Assembly (NCBI GenBank): GCA_910586895.1
Contig: CAJUIW010000012.1
Span: 1 to 58,575 of the forward strand
DNA from: an uncultured Muribaculaceae bacterium
GTDB taxonomy: Bacteria; Bacteroidota; Bacteroidia; Bacteroidales; Muribaculaceae
Length of the DNA: 58,575 bases
Direction of reading: 5' to 3'
Shown: positions 35,044 through 44,232 of the stretch, piece by piece
Position numbering within the stretch: position 1 is the first letter of the stretch
How the letters are laid out: each line of letters opens with the position of its first letter
Notes under the pieces: model-generated
Told to the model about the DNA's origin: nothing
Databases searched by the model: none
Seen by the model: the letters and a program-made list of their open reading frames with translations, nothing else
Position numbers and translations under genes: made by a program

Positions 35044-36949
35044 GGCGGCGTGTCACATTTCCGTCCGGGCCGATTGATATTTTTTCTTCATCAATCAGAG
35101 TCCGGATCACTGGAATTATGACATCAGCACGTACTCCAAGCTGAGCGGCCATGTAAGCTGTTGTGTGACCGCCCGGCTGTGATGACAGATACAACACACC
35201 TTCGGAAATCCGATGAATATCATCGTTTCCGGAGGTGTGCTTTTTTTTCTTAGCCCGGCACACATCGCATTTGCCGCATTCCGGAGCGTCGGGTTCGCCG
35301 AAATATCTGAGCATGCCAGCCACACGGCAATGTGCGTCGTCATATACAAAGCTCTTCATAGCCTCGATGCGCCGCTCCAGCCGCTGTTTCATCACTTCGT
35401 AGACAGCCTTGGGCATATCCACGTGCTTTGGAAGCTCACGTGAGGTGGTGTAATATATATATGGTGTGGACTTGCGCGGCACGTAGTGGAGCACGTGCAG
35501 ACGTCCGAGTTTGAGCAAGGATTCGTATATCTGCTGTTCGTTAAGTCCGAGCATGCGGGCAAGTCGCCCCTCGGATATATATACGTAGTCGGCAAATAGT
35601 CCGGTATAATTGCGCAGAAGCAGCTGTAGCACGCTGTCAGTGACATCGTCAGTCAGCAGGTTGTATAGCTCCTGACGCTGCATTACTATCATCACGCGTG
35701 AGCGTGTGGTTATTTCATCGACATACTCCAGATAGCCGGCGCGGGTGAGTAGCAACAGTGCATTGCGGGTCTGTGCAGGCCGGGTCCCGAAGCGTTCGCA
35801 GAAAAGATCGAAATTGAATTCATACACCATGTTGTAGCCTGACCCTACGGCAATATCAAGGAAGTTGCCGGCCAGCTCGTAGATACGGCGAATGAATTTC
35901 TTTTCAGGAAATGACTCCGCTATGCGGCGGGTGAGCGTGCCTTTATCGTGCGACGAGGCTATTATCACAGCGTAGGCCGGGAGTCCGTCGCGACCCGCAC
36001 GCCCGGCTTCCTGATAGTACTCCTCAAGTGATGACGGGAGGTCGATATGTGCCACTACCCGGACATCAGGCTTGTCAATGCCCATACCGAAAGCGTTGGT
36101 TGCCACCATCACGCGTGTGGTTCCGGCCTTCCACAGCTCCTGGCGCTCGCTCTTCTCTTCGGGAGAGAGTCCGGCATGGTAGAAGTCGGCGCTTATACCT
36201 GCGCGGCGGAGCTCTTCGGCTGTTTCGCGCGTGCGCTTGCGTGAGCGTACGTAGACTATGGCGCTTCCCGATGTGCCTGACAGTACCCTTATGAGCATGC
36301 CGATCTTGTCGTCGGTATGTCTTACGATATATGACAGATTATCGCGCGAGAAGCTTTTGGCAAATACCTTGTATCCCTCACGGAACCCGAGCTGCATCCG
36401 GATGTCGGCAGCTACTTCAGGAGTGGCTGAGGCTGTGAGAGCCATTACCGGAACGTCGGGATAAAGCTTGCGCAGCTGTGCTATGCGCAGATATGAGGGG
36501 CGGAAGTCATAGCCCCACTGCGATATGCAGTGGGCCTCGTCGACCACGATAAGGCTTATATCTATGGTGCGCAGCCGGTCGATGAATGATTTTGACTGTA
36601 GCTTTTCAGGCGAAAGATAGAGCATTTTTATTTTGCCCAGCGTAGCACGGTCAAATGCCAGGTTCTGTTCCGAGCGGGTCAGTCCGGAATGGATGGCCGC
36701 AGCTCTTATGCCGTGGGAGGCCAGATTGTCTATCTGGTCCTTCATCAGCGATATAAGTGGTGTGACCACCAGGGTCAGATGCGGCAGAAGCAGGGCCGGA
36801 ATCTGGAATGTGAGCGACTTGCCTCCTCCGGTAGGAAGAAGTCCCAATGTGTCATGTCCGTCAATGACAGAGGTTATTATATCTTCCTGAAGCGGACGGA
36901 AGGAGGAATATCCCCAGTATTTCCGGAGAATGTCAACCGGCGATGGCAT
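35033..36949 (-). CDS. recQ: RecQ family ATP-dependent DNA helicase
   Basis: A 638-aa protein. Helicase motifs are the RecQ Q-motif region FRPLQEDIITSVIDG, Walker A LLPTGGGKSLTFQ, the DEAH box VVDEAHCISQWGYDFRP, the aromatic-rich loop within it, and motif VI QEAGRAGRDG. The zinc-binding segment CRVAGMLRYFGEPDAPECGK with CDVC follows at about 545-572. A short winged-helix-like tail follows, and there is no HRDC domain. The gene starts on the last base of the recJ stop region (TGATG overlap), so recJ and recQ are coupled, in line with their joint work in recombination. Confidence 0.95.
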   Translation of the reverse strand: MPSPVDILRKYWGYSSFRPLQEDIITSVIDGHDTLGLLPTGGGKSLTFQIPALLLPHLTLVVTPLISLMKDQIDNLASHGIRAAAIHSGLTRSEQNLAFDRATLGKIKMLYLSPEKLQSKSFIDRLRTIDISLIVVDEAHCISQWGYDFRPSYLRIAQLRKLYPDVPVMALTASATPEVAADIRMQLGFREGYKVFAKSFSRDNLSYIVRHTDDKIGMLIRVLSGTSGSAIVYVRSRKRTRETAEELRRAGISADFYHAGLSPEEKSERQELWKAGTTRVMVATNAFGMGIDKPDVRVVAHIDLPSSLEEYYQEAGRAGRDGLPAYAVIIASSHDKGTLTRRIAESFPEKKFIRRIYELAGNFLDIAVGSGYNMVYEFNFDLFCERFGTRPAQTRNALLLLTRAGYLEYVDEITTRSRVMIVMQRQELYNLLTDDVTDSVLQLLLRNYTGLFADYVYISEGRLARMLGLNEQQIYESLLKLGRLHVLHYVPRKSTPYIYYTTSRELPKHVDMPKAVYEVMKQRLERRIEAMKSFVYDDAHCRVAGMLRYFGEPDAPECGKCDVCRAKKKKHTSGNDDIHRISEGVLYLSSQPGGHTTAYMAAQLGVRADVIIPVIRTLIDEEKISIGPDGNVTRRLNG

Positions 36950-38676
36950 CAGCGCACAGGGTGAATGGCCTTTATCAGCAGCTGGAAGGCGTCAGAGTTG
37001 CTCTGATGCTTGTTCTCCTCGATGGTGTAGCAGATGTCAAACGGTTTGCGGGCATGTATATGCTCGAAATGCTCGGCCATATTGAATGCTATCCCGTTGA
37101 GTACCTTCCCGGAGGTGTCGTCAACAAGTTCGAGCTTAATATGCTCCAGGTTGCGTCCTACAAGCTTGCTTGTGCCGAAATCCATCACGCGGCGTGTGCA
37201 GAACACCGGTTTCTGATTGCCCGGCCCGAAGGGGTTGAACTGACGCAGAGTGCGGATAAATTCGTTTGATATGTCGCCAAACGATATGTTGGCGTCAATG
37301 TCAAGCTGCGGGGTGAGCTGCTGCGGCAGGATGTTGGCTGCCACATACTCCTCAAACCGGCGTGTAAATTCCGGAATGTTCTCCTCCTTTAGCGACAGAC
37401 CTACGGCATAGGCGTGGCCGCCGAAGTTCTCAAGCAGATCGCGCGACGATTCTATGGCTTTGTATATGTCGAAACCCTGTACTGAGCGGCTGGAGCCGGT
37501 GGCGAGTCCGTTTGACCGTGTCAGCACTACTGACGGCTTGTAGTAAAGCTCGGTGAGGCGGGAGGCCACGATCCCTATTATACCTTTGTGCCAGTCCTTG
37601 TTGTAGATTACTATGGATTTCTTGTCGGAGGTCGATTCATCGCGCCCTTCAAGTATGGCGTTTGCCTCCTCGGTGATCCGTTTGTCAAGTTCCTTGCGGT
37701 CCTTGTTGTACTGGTCGATGGCTTTCCCCTTTTCATAAGCGTCAGCCACATCGCGGGCCACAAGAAGCTCCACAGCCTCACGTCCGCTCTGCATGCGTCC
37801 GGATGCATTGATGCGTGGACCGATCTTGAATATCACGTCGGATATGGTTATCTCACGTCCGGAGAGTCCGCAGATACGTATTATGGCTCTCAGCCCCATG
37901 TTGGGGTTCGTGTTCAGGCGCCGGAGCCCATGGTAGGCCATTATGCGGTTCTCATCCACCATCGGGACAATATCGGCGGCTATGCTGACTGCCACCAGGT
38001 CAAGCATCCCCTCAAGGTCGGAGGTGTCGATGCCGTTGCTTTTGGCAAAAGCCTGCATGAACTTGAATCCTACGCCACATCCCGACAGGTGGGAGCAGGG
38101 GTAGGTGCTGTCCTCAAGCTTCGGGTTGAGGATGGCTACAGCATCGGGAAGTTCATCGTCAGGCACATGGTGGTCGCATATGATGAAGTCAATGCCGAGA
38201 GTACGGGCATATTTTATCTCCTCGATTGCTTTGATTCCGCAGTCAAGGATAATGATAAGCTTCACTCCCTGTGCGGCGGCGTAGTCGATGCTGCGCTTCG
38301 ATATGCCGTAGCCCTCGTCGTAGCGGGTGGGAATGTAGTACTCGATGTTTGAATAGAAGTTGAGCAGATACTTGTACACGAGAGCCACGGCCGTGGTTCC
38401 ATCCACGTCGTAGTCGCCGTATACCATTATTCGCTCTTTGGCCCCCATAGCCTTGTTGAGGCGGGCCACAGCTTTGTCCATGCCGGGCATCAGGAAGGGA
38501 TCATGCAAATCTGCAAGCGATGGGTGAAAGAATTTTCGTGCTTCTTCCACCGAGCGTATGCCGCGTTGCGCCAGTAACTCGCTGACAGGCGGTATGGCGG
38601 CATAGCGCTTAGCTAATTCCGTCTCCGCTTTTTTCTCTTCTGAAGTAAGGGGCAGGTAATTCCATTTACTTGTCAT
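36949..38676 (-). CDS. recJ: Single-stranded-DNA-specific exonuclease RecJ
   Basis: A 575-aa protein of the DHH family. Metal-binding motifs are YGDYDVDGTTAVAL (about 85-98), ILDCGIK (about 143-149) and ICDHHVPDDELP with the DHH triad (about 166-177). The DHHA1 domain carries GHAYAVGLSL. It degrades 5' ends of single-stranded DNA in recombination and mismatch repair. It overlaps recQ by one base. A long, hairpin-rich upstream region precedes it. Confidence 0.97.
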   Translation of the reverse strand: MTSKWNYLPLTSEEKKAETELAKRYAAIPPVSELLAQRGIRSVEEARKFFHPSLADLHDPFLMPGMDKAVARLNKAMGAKERIMVYGDYDVDGTTAVALVYKYLLNFYSNIEYYIPTRYDEGYGISKRSIDYAAAQGVKLIIILDCGIKAIEEIKYARTLGIDFIICDHHVPDDELPDAVAILNPKLEDSTYPCSHLSGCGVGFKFMQAFAKSNGIDTSDLEGMLDLVAVSIAADIVPMVDENRIMAYHGLRRLNTNPNMGLRAIIRICGLSGREITISDVIFKIGPRINASGRMQSGREAVELLVARDVADAYEKGKAIDQYNKDRKELDKRITEEANAILEGRDESTSDKKSIVIYNKDWHKGIIGIVASRLTELYYKPSVVLTRSNGLATGSSRSVQGFDIYKAIESSRDLLENFGGHAYAVGLSLKEENIPEFTRRFEEYVAANILPQQLTPQLDIDANISFGDISNEFIRTLRQFNPFGPGNQKPVFCTRRVMDFGTSKLVGRNLEHIKLELVDDTSGKVLNGIAFNMAEHFEHIHARKPFDICYTIEENKHQSNSDAFQLLIKAIHPVR

Positions 38677-38689
38677 TTATGTAGTTTTT

Positions 38690-38987
38690 TTTCTTTTTTT
38701 CTCAGTCACGTAATGCACGAATCCTGCTCTAAGGGATGGATTCACGCATTGACGGTCGTCACACGGTTATTGTCTGACAAGTGCCGGCCTTGGGAGAGAG
38801 TGTGCGCGATATTACATCGCACGGCCTGAGTCAGAGCCATTATGGACGCCGTCTGCCAAAGTTGGCAGGACGCTGCCGGAAAATTTAGCGCGGTGGCAAG
38901 TAACCGCAGCAGAGGGGAGGGGCGGATGGATTACTTTATGGGTCAACGCTTTAAGGTACGGCAAGCCCCTAATATGCTAACTTCATG
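38690..38987 (-). ncRNA. Candidate structured RNA or long recJ leader
   Basis: A GC-rich, gene-free stretch between AT-rich flanks, full of local stems: CTGCCAA-AG-TTGGCAG (38855-38870), CGAT-ATTAC-ATCG with outer GTG/CAC pairs (about 38801-38821), GGCC/GGCC around it, and a long imperfect stem AATGC..GAATCC / GGATTC..GCATT near 38711-38748. A -7 box on the minus strand lies at its right edge. It ends just before recJ, so it may be an independent RNA or a 300-base 5' leader. I could not match it to tmRNA, RNase P RNA, SRP RNA or a known riboswitch. The strand is uncertain. Confidence 0.4.
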
Positions 38988-38995
38988 CAAAATTA
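38988..38995 (-). promoter_or_regulatory. -7 element upstream of the structured stretch
   Basis: TAATTTTG on the minus strand. No TTTG at 19-20 bp upstream was found, so this is a partial match. Confidence 0.4.
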
Positions 38996-39033
38996 ACAAA
39001 AATAATTTCAATTTACTTGTGATTATATGTTAA

Positions 39034-40149
39034 TTATTCCTTTGTAATGTGTACATCCATCTGCGGGAAGGGGAATGACAGCCCATGGCGGGGAAGTTCG
39101 TTGTAGATGCGCTCGTTGAAATCGTAGTAAACGCTCCAGTAGTCCTTTGACTGCACCCATGCGCGGGCGGTGAGGTTGATGCTTGAGTCGGCCAGTTCGG
39201 AGAGCGCTACGGTGGGGCGGCGGTCAATGGTGGGTGTGAATGCCTTTATCTTTGTTTCCTCCTCCATGCGCATGGACTCGAGCCGCGACTTCAAGTCGGA
39301 ATGCTTGCGGTGGAACATACGGTAAAGCAACGAACGTTTCCTGGGGGCTGCCTCAACTTCCTCATCAGTTTCCTGGTTGCTATGCTGCCGGCTCTCTTCG
39401 TCAATGCGGTCCAGACGGTCCTGCTCGAGGGTCTGCTTCACTATGCGGTCATCGGCGCTGAAGAGGTCAAGGATGGTTCGCCTGGCCACCTCCACATCAT
39501 CGCCATAGCTAAGCGCTACGGTCCATTCCACACGCCGGTAGTCCTCGCGGCTCCAGTTGTTGATGCTTCCGGTAGATAGACCGCCGTTAGGGATTATTAT
39601 CGATTTGTTGTCAGGGGTGCAGATGATGGTGTGGAATATCTGTATCTCTGTAACGGTACCGGCAAATCCCTGTGCTTCGATATAGTCGCCAATCTTGTAG
39701 GGTTTGAGCAGCAGAATCAGTACTCCGCCTGCAAAATTCTGGAGCGTTCCGCTCAGTGCCATACCGATGGCCACACCGGCGGAGGCAAACAGCGCTATGA
39801 ATGAGCTGGTATTTATCCCGAGAATACCTATTACGGTGACGATAAGGATGAAATACAGTACTATGCGTATCAGGCTGAGGATGAATGTGCTGAGTGAGCG
39901 GTCGACATGCCGGCGGATCATTATGCCCGCAACAAGCGTGTAGAGCTTACGTATGATGAATTTTCCTATGTAGAATACGAATATGGCTATGGCAAGTGAT
40001 ATGGCGAATTTAGCCAGATCGTTGGCCAGTGAGTTGATCAGATCATCGAACGGCATGGTCTTCAATGTCTGAAGGCTCTCTTTTACTGTGGGGATTGAAT
40101 CTGTAAGTTCGGGCGCTGCGGCCGTTGATAAGTCAGGAAGTGTTATCAT
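39034..40149 (-). CDS. MscS-family mechanosensitive channel with cytoplasmic insertion
   Basis: A 371-aa protein with membrane helices near 51-71, 88-108 and 113-140. The pore helix reads ASAGVAIGMALSGTLQNFAGGV (about 117-138), the MscS Ala/Gly pattern. The beta domain has GDYIEAQGFAGTVTEIQIFH and IIIPNGGLSTG. The C-terminal domain is interrupted by a charged insertion of about 70 residues (around 250-320) rich in Arg, Glu and Gln. It probably releases osmolytes at hypo-osmotic shock. It starts two bases before the clostripain-like gene stop on the same strand, so the two are co-transcribed. Confidence 0.92.
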   Translation of the reverse strand: MITLPDLSTAAAPELTDSIPTVKESLQTLKTMPFDDLINSLANDLAKFAISLAIAIFVFYIGKFIIRKLYTLVAGIMIRRHVDRSLSTFILSLIRIVLYFILIVTVIGILGINTSSFIALFASAGVAIGMALSGTLQNFAGGVLILLLKPYKIGDYIEAQGFAGTVTEIQIFHTIICTPDNKSIIIPNGGLSTGSINNWSREDYRRVEWTVALSYGDDVEVARRTILDLFSADDRIVKQTLEQDRLDRIDEESRQHSNQETDEEVEAAPRKRSLLYRMFHRKHSDLKSRLESMRMEEETKIKAFTPTIDRRPTVALSELADSSINLTARAWVQSKDYWSVYYDFNERIYNELPRHGLSFPFPQMDVHITKE

Positions 40150-40151
40150 GT

Positions 40152-41333
40152 TCAGTTTGCTAAAATCGGATGGTAACTAACAACATCTTTATACCACTGC
40201 AGGTTCATGTAGCCCCAGGATTGGCTGATAAGTCCCGTGGCGGTCACTATATTGGTGCCGAGTCCATTGTGGTTGGTCATGTCGAGGTAATAGCTTGTCG
40301 GGGTAGCGTAGGCGGTGGTGACTGTCGACGCAAATGCCTTTTCCCATGCATCGGCCAGAGCCTGGGGTGCGGAAAGTGCCCGTATATAGTGGGCCATGTC
40401 GTAAGCTCCGGCCGGCACCACCGATTTACGGAAGAATGGTACAGGGACATAGCTGTCCGAAGGAACGGCTCCGGTGGCAAGTATGGCACGTGTGGCGGAA
40501 GCCAGCTCCGTTAGTCCGTCGGTGTTTATCACGGAAATGGTGCATGAATTGAACGAGGCTGCATCGGAAAGATAATAGTCGTAAGTGTTCTTTGCCGCCT
40601 GCTTCATGCCCTGTTGCTGATCGAAAAAGCATGGTACGTTCTTGTCGTAGGGCATACCTTCGAGAGGTAATTCAGTGGCTGAGGCCACTATCTCTCCGGC
40701 ATTGTGGCGCAGCTCGTAGGCTACTTCTACCGTAGCCATCAGGCAGCAGTCGAAGTAGATGAAGTCAAAGTAATTGCCTGATAGGCCGCGGGCAAGTTCG
40801 GGCATGGTCATGGTGTAGCCATTCTGCGAGCCGTATGAAAGAGTGGTGGCTCCGGAGTCATTCCCTGGCATCCGTTTGCCATCTTCGAGCCATCCTGTGC
40901 CGTGGCTCCAGAGAACCAGCCCGTACGATTCCGTGGGCGACATCTCTTTAACCGTGCTTATCACGCTGTTCATACGTGAAACGGATACGGAGTTCTCAGC
41001 TTCGGAGTCGGTATAGGACGCCAGAATTTTTTCAGAGCCGTCAGGCGAAATCTCTTTCAGTATCGGATTGCTCTGGTATGGAGCGTGGTACACAATCAGG
41101 CGATAGTCGCCGGAGAGTCCGGTGATGGAGCGCATGCCCTCTTTCATCTCGGCTATATCCTTGGAGTCGAGGGATCTTAACCCCAAATCGTTGTCGGCTA
41201 TCATGTAGACCAGCACGGTACGGGATACTGATTTTACAGGAGGCGTAGGCTCATCCTTTGAGCATCCTGTCAGCAGCAGTACCGACAGCAGTATAAGGGC
41301 CGGCTGAAGCAAATGTGATATATGTGATTTCAT
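40152..41333 (-). CDS. Clostripain-like (C11) cysteine peptidase lipoprotein
   Basis: A 393-aa protein with a lipobox LLTGC (Cys24). The C11/caspase-like core starts with VLVYMIADNDL. The catalytic His144 is in LWSHGTGW and the catalytic Cys197 in YFDCCLMA. Clostripain-type enzymes cut after arginine or lysine and are often self-activating; anchoring as a surface or periplasmic lipoprotein is inferred from the lipobox. Its promoter region is shared with the divergent ROK kinase gene. Target unknown. Confidence 0.9.
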   Translation of the reverse strand: MKSHISHLLQPALILLSVLLLTGCSKDEPTPPVKSVSRTVLVYMIADNDLGLRSLDSKDIAEMKEGMRSITGLSGDYRLIVYHAPYQSNPILKEISPDGSEKILASYTDSEAENSVSVSRMNSVISTVKEMSPTESYGLVLWSHGTGWLEDGKRMPGNDSGATTLSYGSQNGYTMTMPELARGLSGNYFDFIYFDCCLMATVEVAYELRHNAGEIVASATELPLEGMPYDKNVPCFFDQQQGMKQAAKNTYDYYLSDAASFNSCTISVINTDGLTELASATRAILATGAVPSDSYVPVPFFRKSVVPAGAYDMAHYIRALSAPQALADAWEKAFASTVTTAYATPTSYYLDMTNHNGLGTNIVTATGLISQSWGYMNLQWYKDVVSYHPILAN

Positions 41334-41361
41334 TCTATGCAGTTGTTGCGTAATGTTAGTG

Positions 41362-41392
41362 CAAAGGTACTTAATTATATAGCCTTGTCAAA
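41362..41392 (-). promoter_or_regulatory. Promoter of the clostripain-like and mscS genes
   Basis: TTTG (41392-41389), 19 bp, TACCTTTG (41369-41362) on the minus strand, about 29 bp before the start codon. Confidence 0.7.
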
Positions 41393-41465
41393 TACGATAT
41401 GGGGCAATTAGTAACATTTAGCGATAAAAAAAGATAAAAAACGTCGTTGGTTATGTAAATTCTTT

Positions 41466-41473
41466 TATCTTTG
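41466..41473 (+). promoter_or_regulatory. -7 element of the ROK kinase gene
   Basis: TATCTTTG, 37 bp before the ATG. A TTG lies 16 bp upstream, shorter than the usual spacing. Confidence 0.5.
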
Positions 41474-41510
41474 CGGTATTGAAAATCAATTTTTAAAATC
41501 CAGTACCAAA

Positions 41511-42533
41511 ATGATTAACTCCAAACCTTACGTTATCGGTATCGATATGGGCGGTACCAATACTGTGTTCGGCGTGGTTGACGCACGTGGTGTGGTCCTT
41601 GCCAGCAATTCGATCAAAACTCGTAAACATTCCAAGATAGAGGATTATATCGATGAACTTTACACCGAAACTCTTCGTCTGATGAAGCAGCTTGATGTGG
41701 AGGATAAGATTTATGGAATCGGTGTGGGTGCGCCCAATGCCAATTACTTTACCGGAATGATTGAGGACGGTGTGAATCTGCCTTGGCCTACCCCGGTGCC
41801 TTTCGCACGCATGCTGAGCGATAAGTTCGGTATCCCTGTAGCCATTACAAATGACGCTAATGCAGCAGCTATCGGCGAAATGACCTACGGCGCAGCCCGC
41901 GGTATCAAGGATTTCATAATGATAACACTCGGCACCGGCGTTGGCAGCGGTATCGTGATCAACGGACAAATGGTGTACGGTCATGATGGTTTTGCAGGCG
42001 AACTGGGCCATGTGATTGTTAAGCGCAACAACGGCCGTCTGTGCGGATGCGGACGCACCGGATGTCTTGAGACATATTGCTCTGCCACAGGTGTGGCTCG
42101 TACAGCCCGTGAGTTCCTTGAACTGAGCGAAGAGCCCTCGCTCCTGCGTGAGATTCCTGTAGATGAAATTACATCAAAGGATGTTTATGACGCAGCTATG
42201 AAGGGCGACGTGATAGCCAACCGTATATTTGAATATACCGGCAATATCCTTGGCGAGGCTCTGGCTGACTTCACTGCCTTCTCTTCGCCTGAAGCATTCG
42301 TTCTGTTCGGAGGTCTTGCCAAATCAGGCGAGCTCCTTCTCCGTCCGCTCCGTGAATCAATGGAGAAGAACATGCTCAGCATCTACAAGAACAAAGTGCG
42401 CGTACTTCCCAGCGAACTTAAGGAAGCTGATGCCGCTATTCTTGGTGCAAGCGCTCTCGGTTGGGAAGCAAAGCCCGCCACTATCACCATGGCAGCTCCT
42501 GCCAGCGCAGCTCCTGCAGCTCCCCTGGCTTGA
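41511..42533 (+). CDS. ROK family sugar kinase (probable glucokinase)
   Basis: A 340-aa protein. The ATP-binding loop is GIDMGGTNTVFGVVD (10-24). The ROK signature follows with GTGVGSGIVING and GELGHVIV, and the zinc motif is CGCGRTGCLE. Members of this type phosphorylate glucose; fructose or N-acetyl sugars are alternatives. The last 20 residues form a low-complexity Ala/Pro/Ser tail (ending AAPAAPLA) that is not part of the fold. It has its own promoter and terminator. Confidence 0.92.
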   Translation: MINSKPYVIGIDMGGTNTVFGVVDARGVVLASNSIKTRKHSKIEDYIDELYTETLRLMKQLDVEDKIYGIGVGAPNANYFTGMIEDGVNLPWPTPVPFARMLSDKFGIPVAITNDANAAAIGEMTYGAARGIKDFIMITLGTGVGSGIVINGQMVYGHDGFAGELGHVIVKRNNGRLCGCGRTGCLETYCSATGVARTAREFLELSEEPSLLREIPVDEITSKDVYDAAMKGDVIANRIFEYTGNILGEALADFTAFSSPEAFVLFGGLAKSGELLLRPLRESMEKNMLSIYKNKVRVLPSELKEADAAILGASALGWEAKPATITMAAPASAAPAAPLA

Positions 42534-42558
42534 TAACGTCAGAAAAATAATCGCATAT

Positions 42559-42599
42559 AAGCGCCCGTTGCCTTCCGCAGGTACGGGCGCTTTGCTTTT
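42559..42599 (+). terminator. Terminator of the ROK kinase gene
   Basis: AAGCGCCCGT and ACGGGCGCTT form a 10-bp stem around a 14-base loop, followed by TGCTTTTG. Confidence 0.8.
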
Positions 42600-42620
42600 G
42601 AGCTACTCGTGGCATTATTA

Positions 42621-42652
42621 TTTGATAACTACATGAAATTCCCTTACCTTTG
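42621..42652 (+). promoter_or_regulatory. gltX: gltX promoter
   Basis: TTTG (42621-42624), exactly 20 bp, TACCTTTG (42645-42652). The predicted leader is about 37 bases. Confidence 0.75.
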
Positions 42653-42695
42653 CAGTGCTTTTTAAGAAAATTAGTTATCTCATCGATTACATAAC

Positions 42696-44228
42696 ATGGA
42701 ACGCAAAGTAAGAGTAAGATTTGCACCCTCGCCCACAGGACCACTTCATATTGGAGGCGTGCGTACCGCACTATATAACTATCTGTTTGCCCGCCGTAAT
42801 GGCGGCGATATGATACTCCGTATCGAGGATACTGACTCCCAGAGGTTTGTGCCGGGGGCCGAGGACTATATCAACGAATCGCTGGCATGGCTCGGAATCA
42901 AGATTGACGAAGGTGTGCGCGAAGGTGGCGCCTACGGACCGTACAAGCAGAGCGAGCGTCGTGATATATACCGTAGCCATGTCAAGATGCTTCTTGATGC
43001 CGGCAAGGCTTATCTTGCTTTTGACACGCCCGAAGAACTTGAAGCAGCCCGTGCCGCCACTCCTAACTTCCAGTATGATGCCTCAACACGCATGGGAATG
43101 CGCAATTCTCTTGCGCTTCCTGCCGAAGAGGTGCAGCGTCTGCTTGAAGAAGGGGCCAAATATGTGGTTCGATTCCGTATTGAGCCCGGACGCGATGTCA
43201 CTGTCGACGATATGCTGCGTGGACCGGTGACCATCAATTCACGTGTGCTTGACGACAAAGTGCTTTACAAAAGCGCCGATGACCTGCCCACATATCATCT
43301 GGCCAATATCGTGGACGACCATCTGATGGAGGTGACCCATGTTATCCGCGGTGAGGAATGGCTCCCTTCGGCGCCTCTGCATGTGCTTCTTTATGAGGCT
43401 TTCGGCTGGGCTGACACAATGCCCCGCTTTGTGCACCTGCCCCTTCTGCTTAAGCCTGACGGAAAGGGGAAGCTCAGCAAGCGCGATGGCGACCGTCTTG
43501 GATTCCCCGTGTTCCCCCTCGAATGGCACGACCCGAAGAGCGGGGCTATATCATCGGGCTATCGTGAGTCAGGTTATCTGCCCGAGGCTGTGATCAATTT
43601 CCTTGCACTCCTTGGCTGGAACCCCGGCGATGATACTGAGATAATGTCAATGGATAGGCTGATAGAGCTCTTCTCGTTTGACCACTGCTCACGTTCAGGT
43701 GCCAAATTCGATTTCGAAAAGGGTAAATGGTTCAATCATAAGTACCTTCAGGAGAAATCGGATGACGAGCTCGCGCAGATGTTCAAGCCTGTCATGGCTG
43801 CCAACGGCTGCGATCCGGCCGCGTTCGACGATTCGTACATAGCCCGTGCCGTAGGAATGGTGAAGAGCCGCATCAACTTTGTGAGTGATCTCTGGGCACA
43901 GGCACGTTTCTTCTTCGTTGAACCTGAGTCATACGATGCCAAGGCTGTGAAGAAGCGTTGGAGCGAGGAAATGCCCCGCATCATGTCGGAACTTATCGAG
44001 GTGCTTAAGGGACTCGACGATTTCTCTTCGGCTGCCGCTGAACCTGTAGTGCTCGGATGGATAGCCGATAAGGGTTATCACCTCGGCAATGTAATGAATG
44101 CATTCCGTCTTACAGTGGTAGGGGAGTGCAAAGGTCCGCACATGTTTGACATCACCGAGCTCCTCGGTTGTGAAGAGACCGTGCGCCGAATCCAGAAAGG
44201 CATCGACAGCATAAAGCTTCCGCAGTAA
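42696..44228 (+). CDS. gltX: Glutamate-tRNA ligase
   Basis: A 510-aa class I aminoacyl-tRNA synthetase. The HIGH motif appears as PSPTGPLHIGGVRTALYN (about 9-26), and the KMSKS motif as GKLSKRDGDR (about 261-270). It charges tRNA-Glu, and perhaps tRNA-Gln where an amidotransferase exists. Length is normal. waaA follows after four bases, so the two share a transcript. Confidence 0.97.
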   Translation: MERKVRVRFAPSPTGPLHIGGVRTALYNYLFARRNGGDMILRIEDTDSQRFVPGAEDYINESLAWLGIKIDEGVREGGAYGPYKQSERRDIYRSHVKMLLDAGKAYLAFDTPEELEAARAATPNFQYDASTRMGMRNSLALPAEEVQRLLEEGAKYVVRFRIEPGRDVTVDDMLRGPVTINSRVLDDKVLYKSADDLPTYHLANIVDDHLMEVTHVIRGEEWLPSAPLHVLLYEAFGWADTMPRFVHLPLLLKPDGKGKLSKRDGDRLGFPVFPLEWHDPKSGAISSGYRESGYLPEAVINFLALLGWNPGDDTEIMSMDRLIELFSFDHCSRSGAKFDFEKGKWFNHKYLQEKSDDELAQMFKPVMAANGCDPAAFDDSYIARAVGMVKSRINFVSDLWAQARFFFVEPESYDAKAVKKRWSEEMPRIMSELIEVLKGLDDFSSAAAEPVVLGWIADKGYHLGNVMNAFRLTVVGECKGPHMFDITELLGCEETVRRIQKGIDSIKLPQ

Positions 44229-44232
44229 AGGA

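Noticed and set aside
37588..38352. 254-aa plus-strand open frame inside recJ
   Set aside because: Complementary shadow of recJ without motif support.
38700..38990. tmRNA, RNase P RNA or SRP RNA in the recJ upstream gap
   Set aside because: None of the conserved cores of these RNAs could be found on either strand.
38842..39033. 63-aa plus-strand open frame in the mscS-recJ gap
   Set aside because: No family signal and no promoter; it crosses the structured stretch and the AT-rich flank. The hairpins explain the region better.
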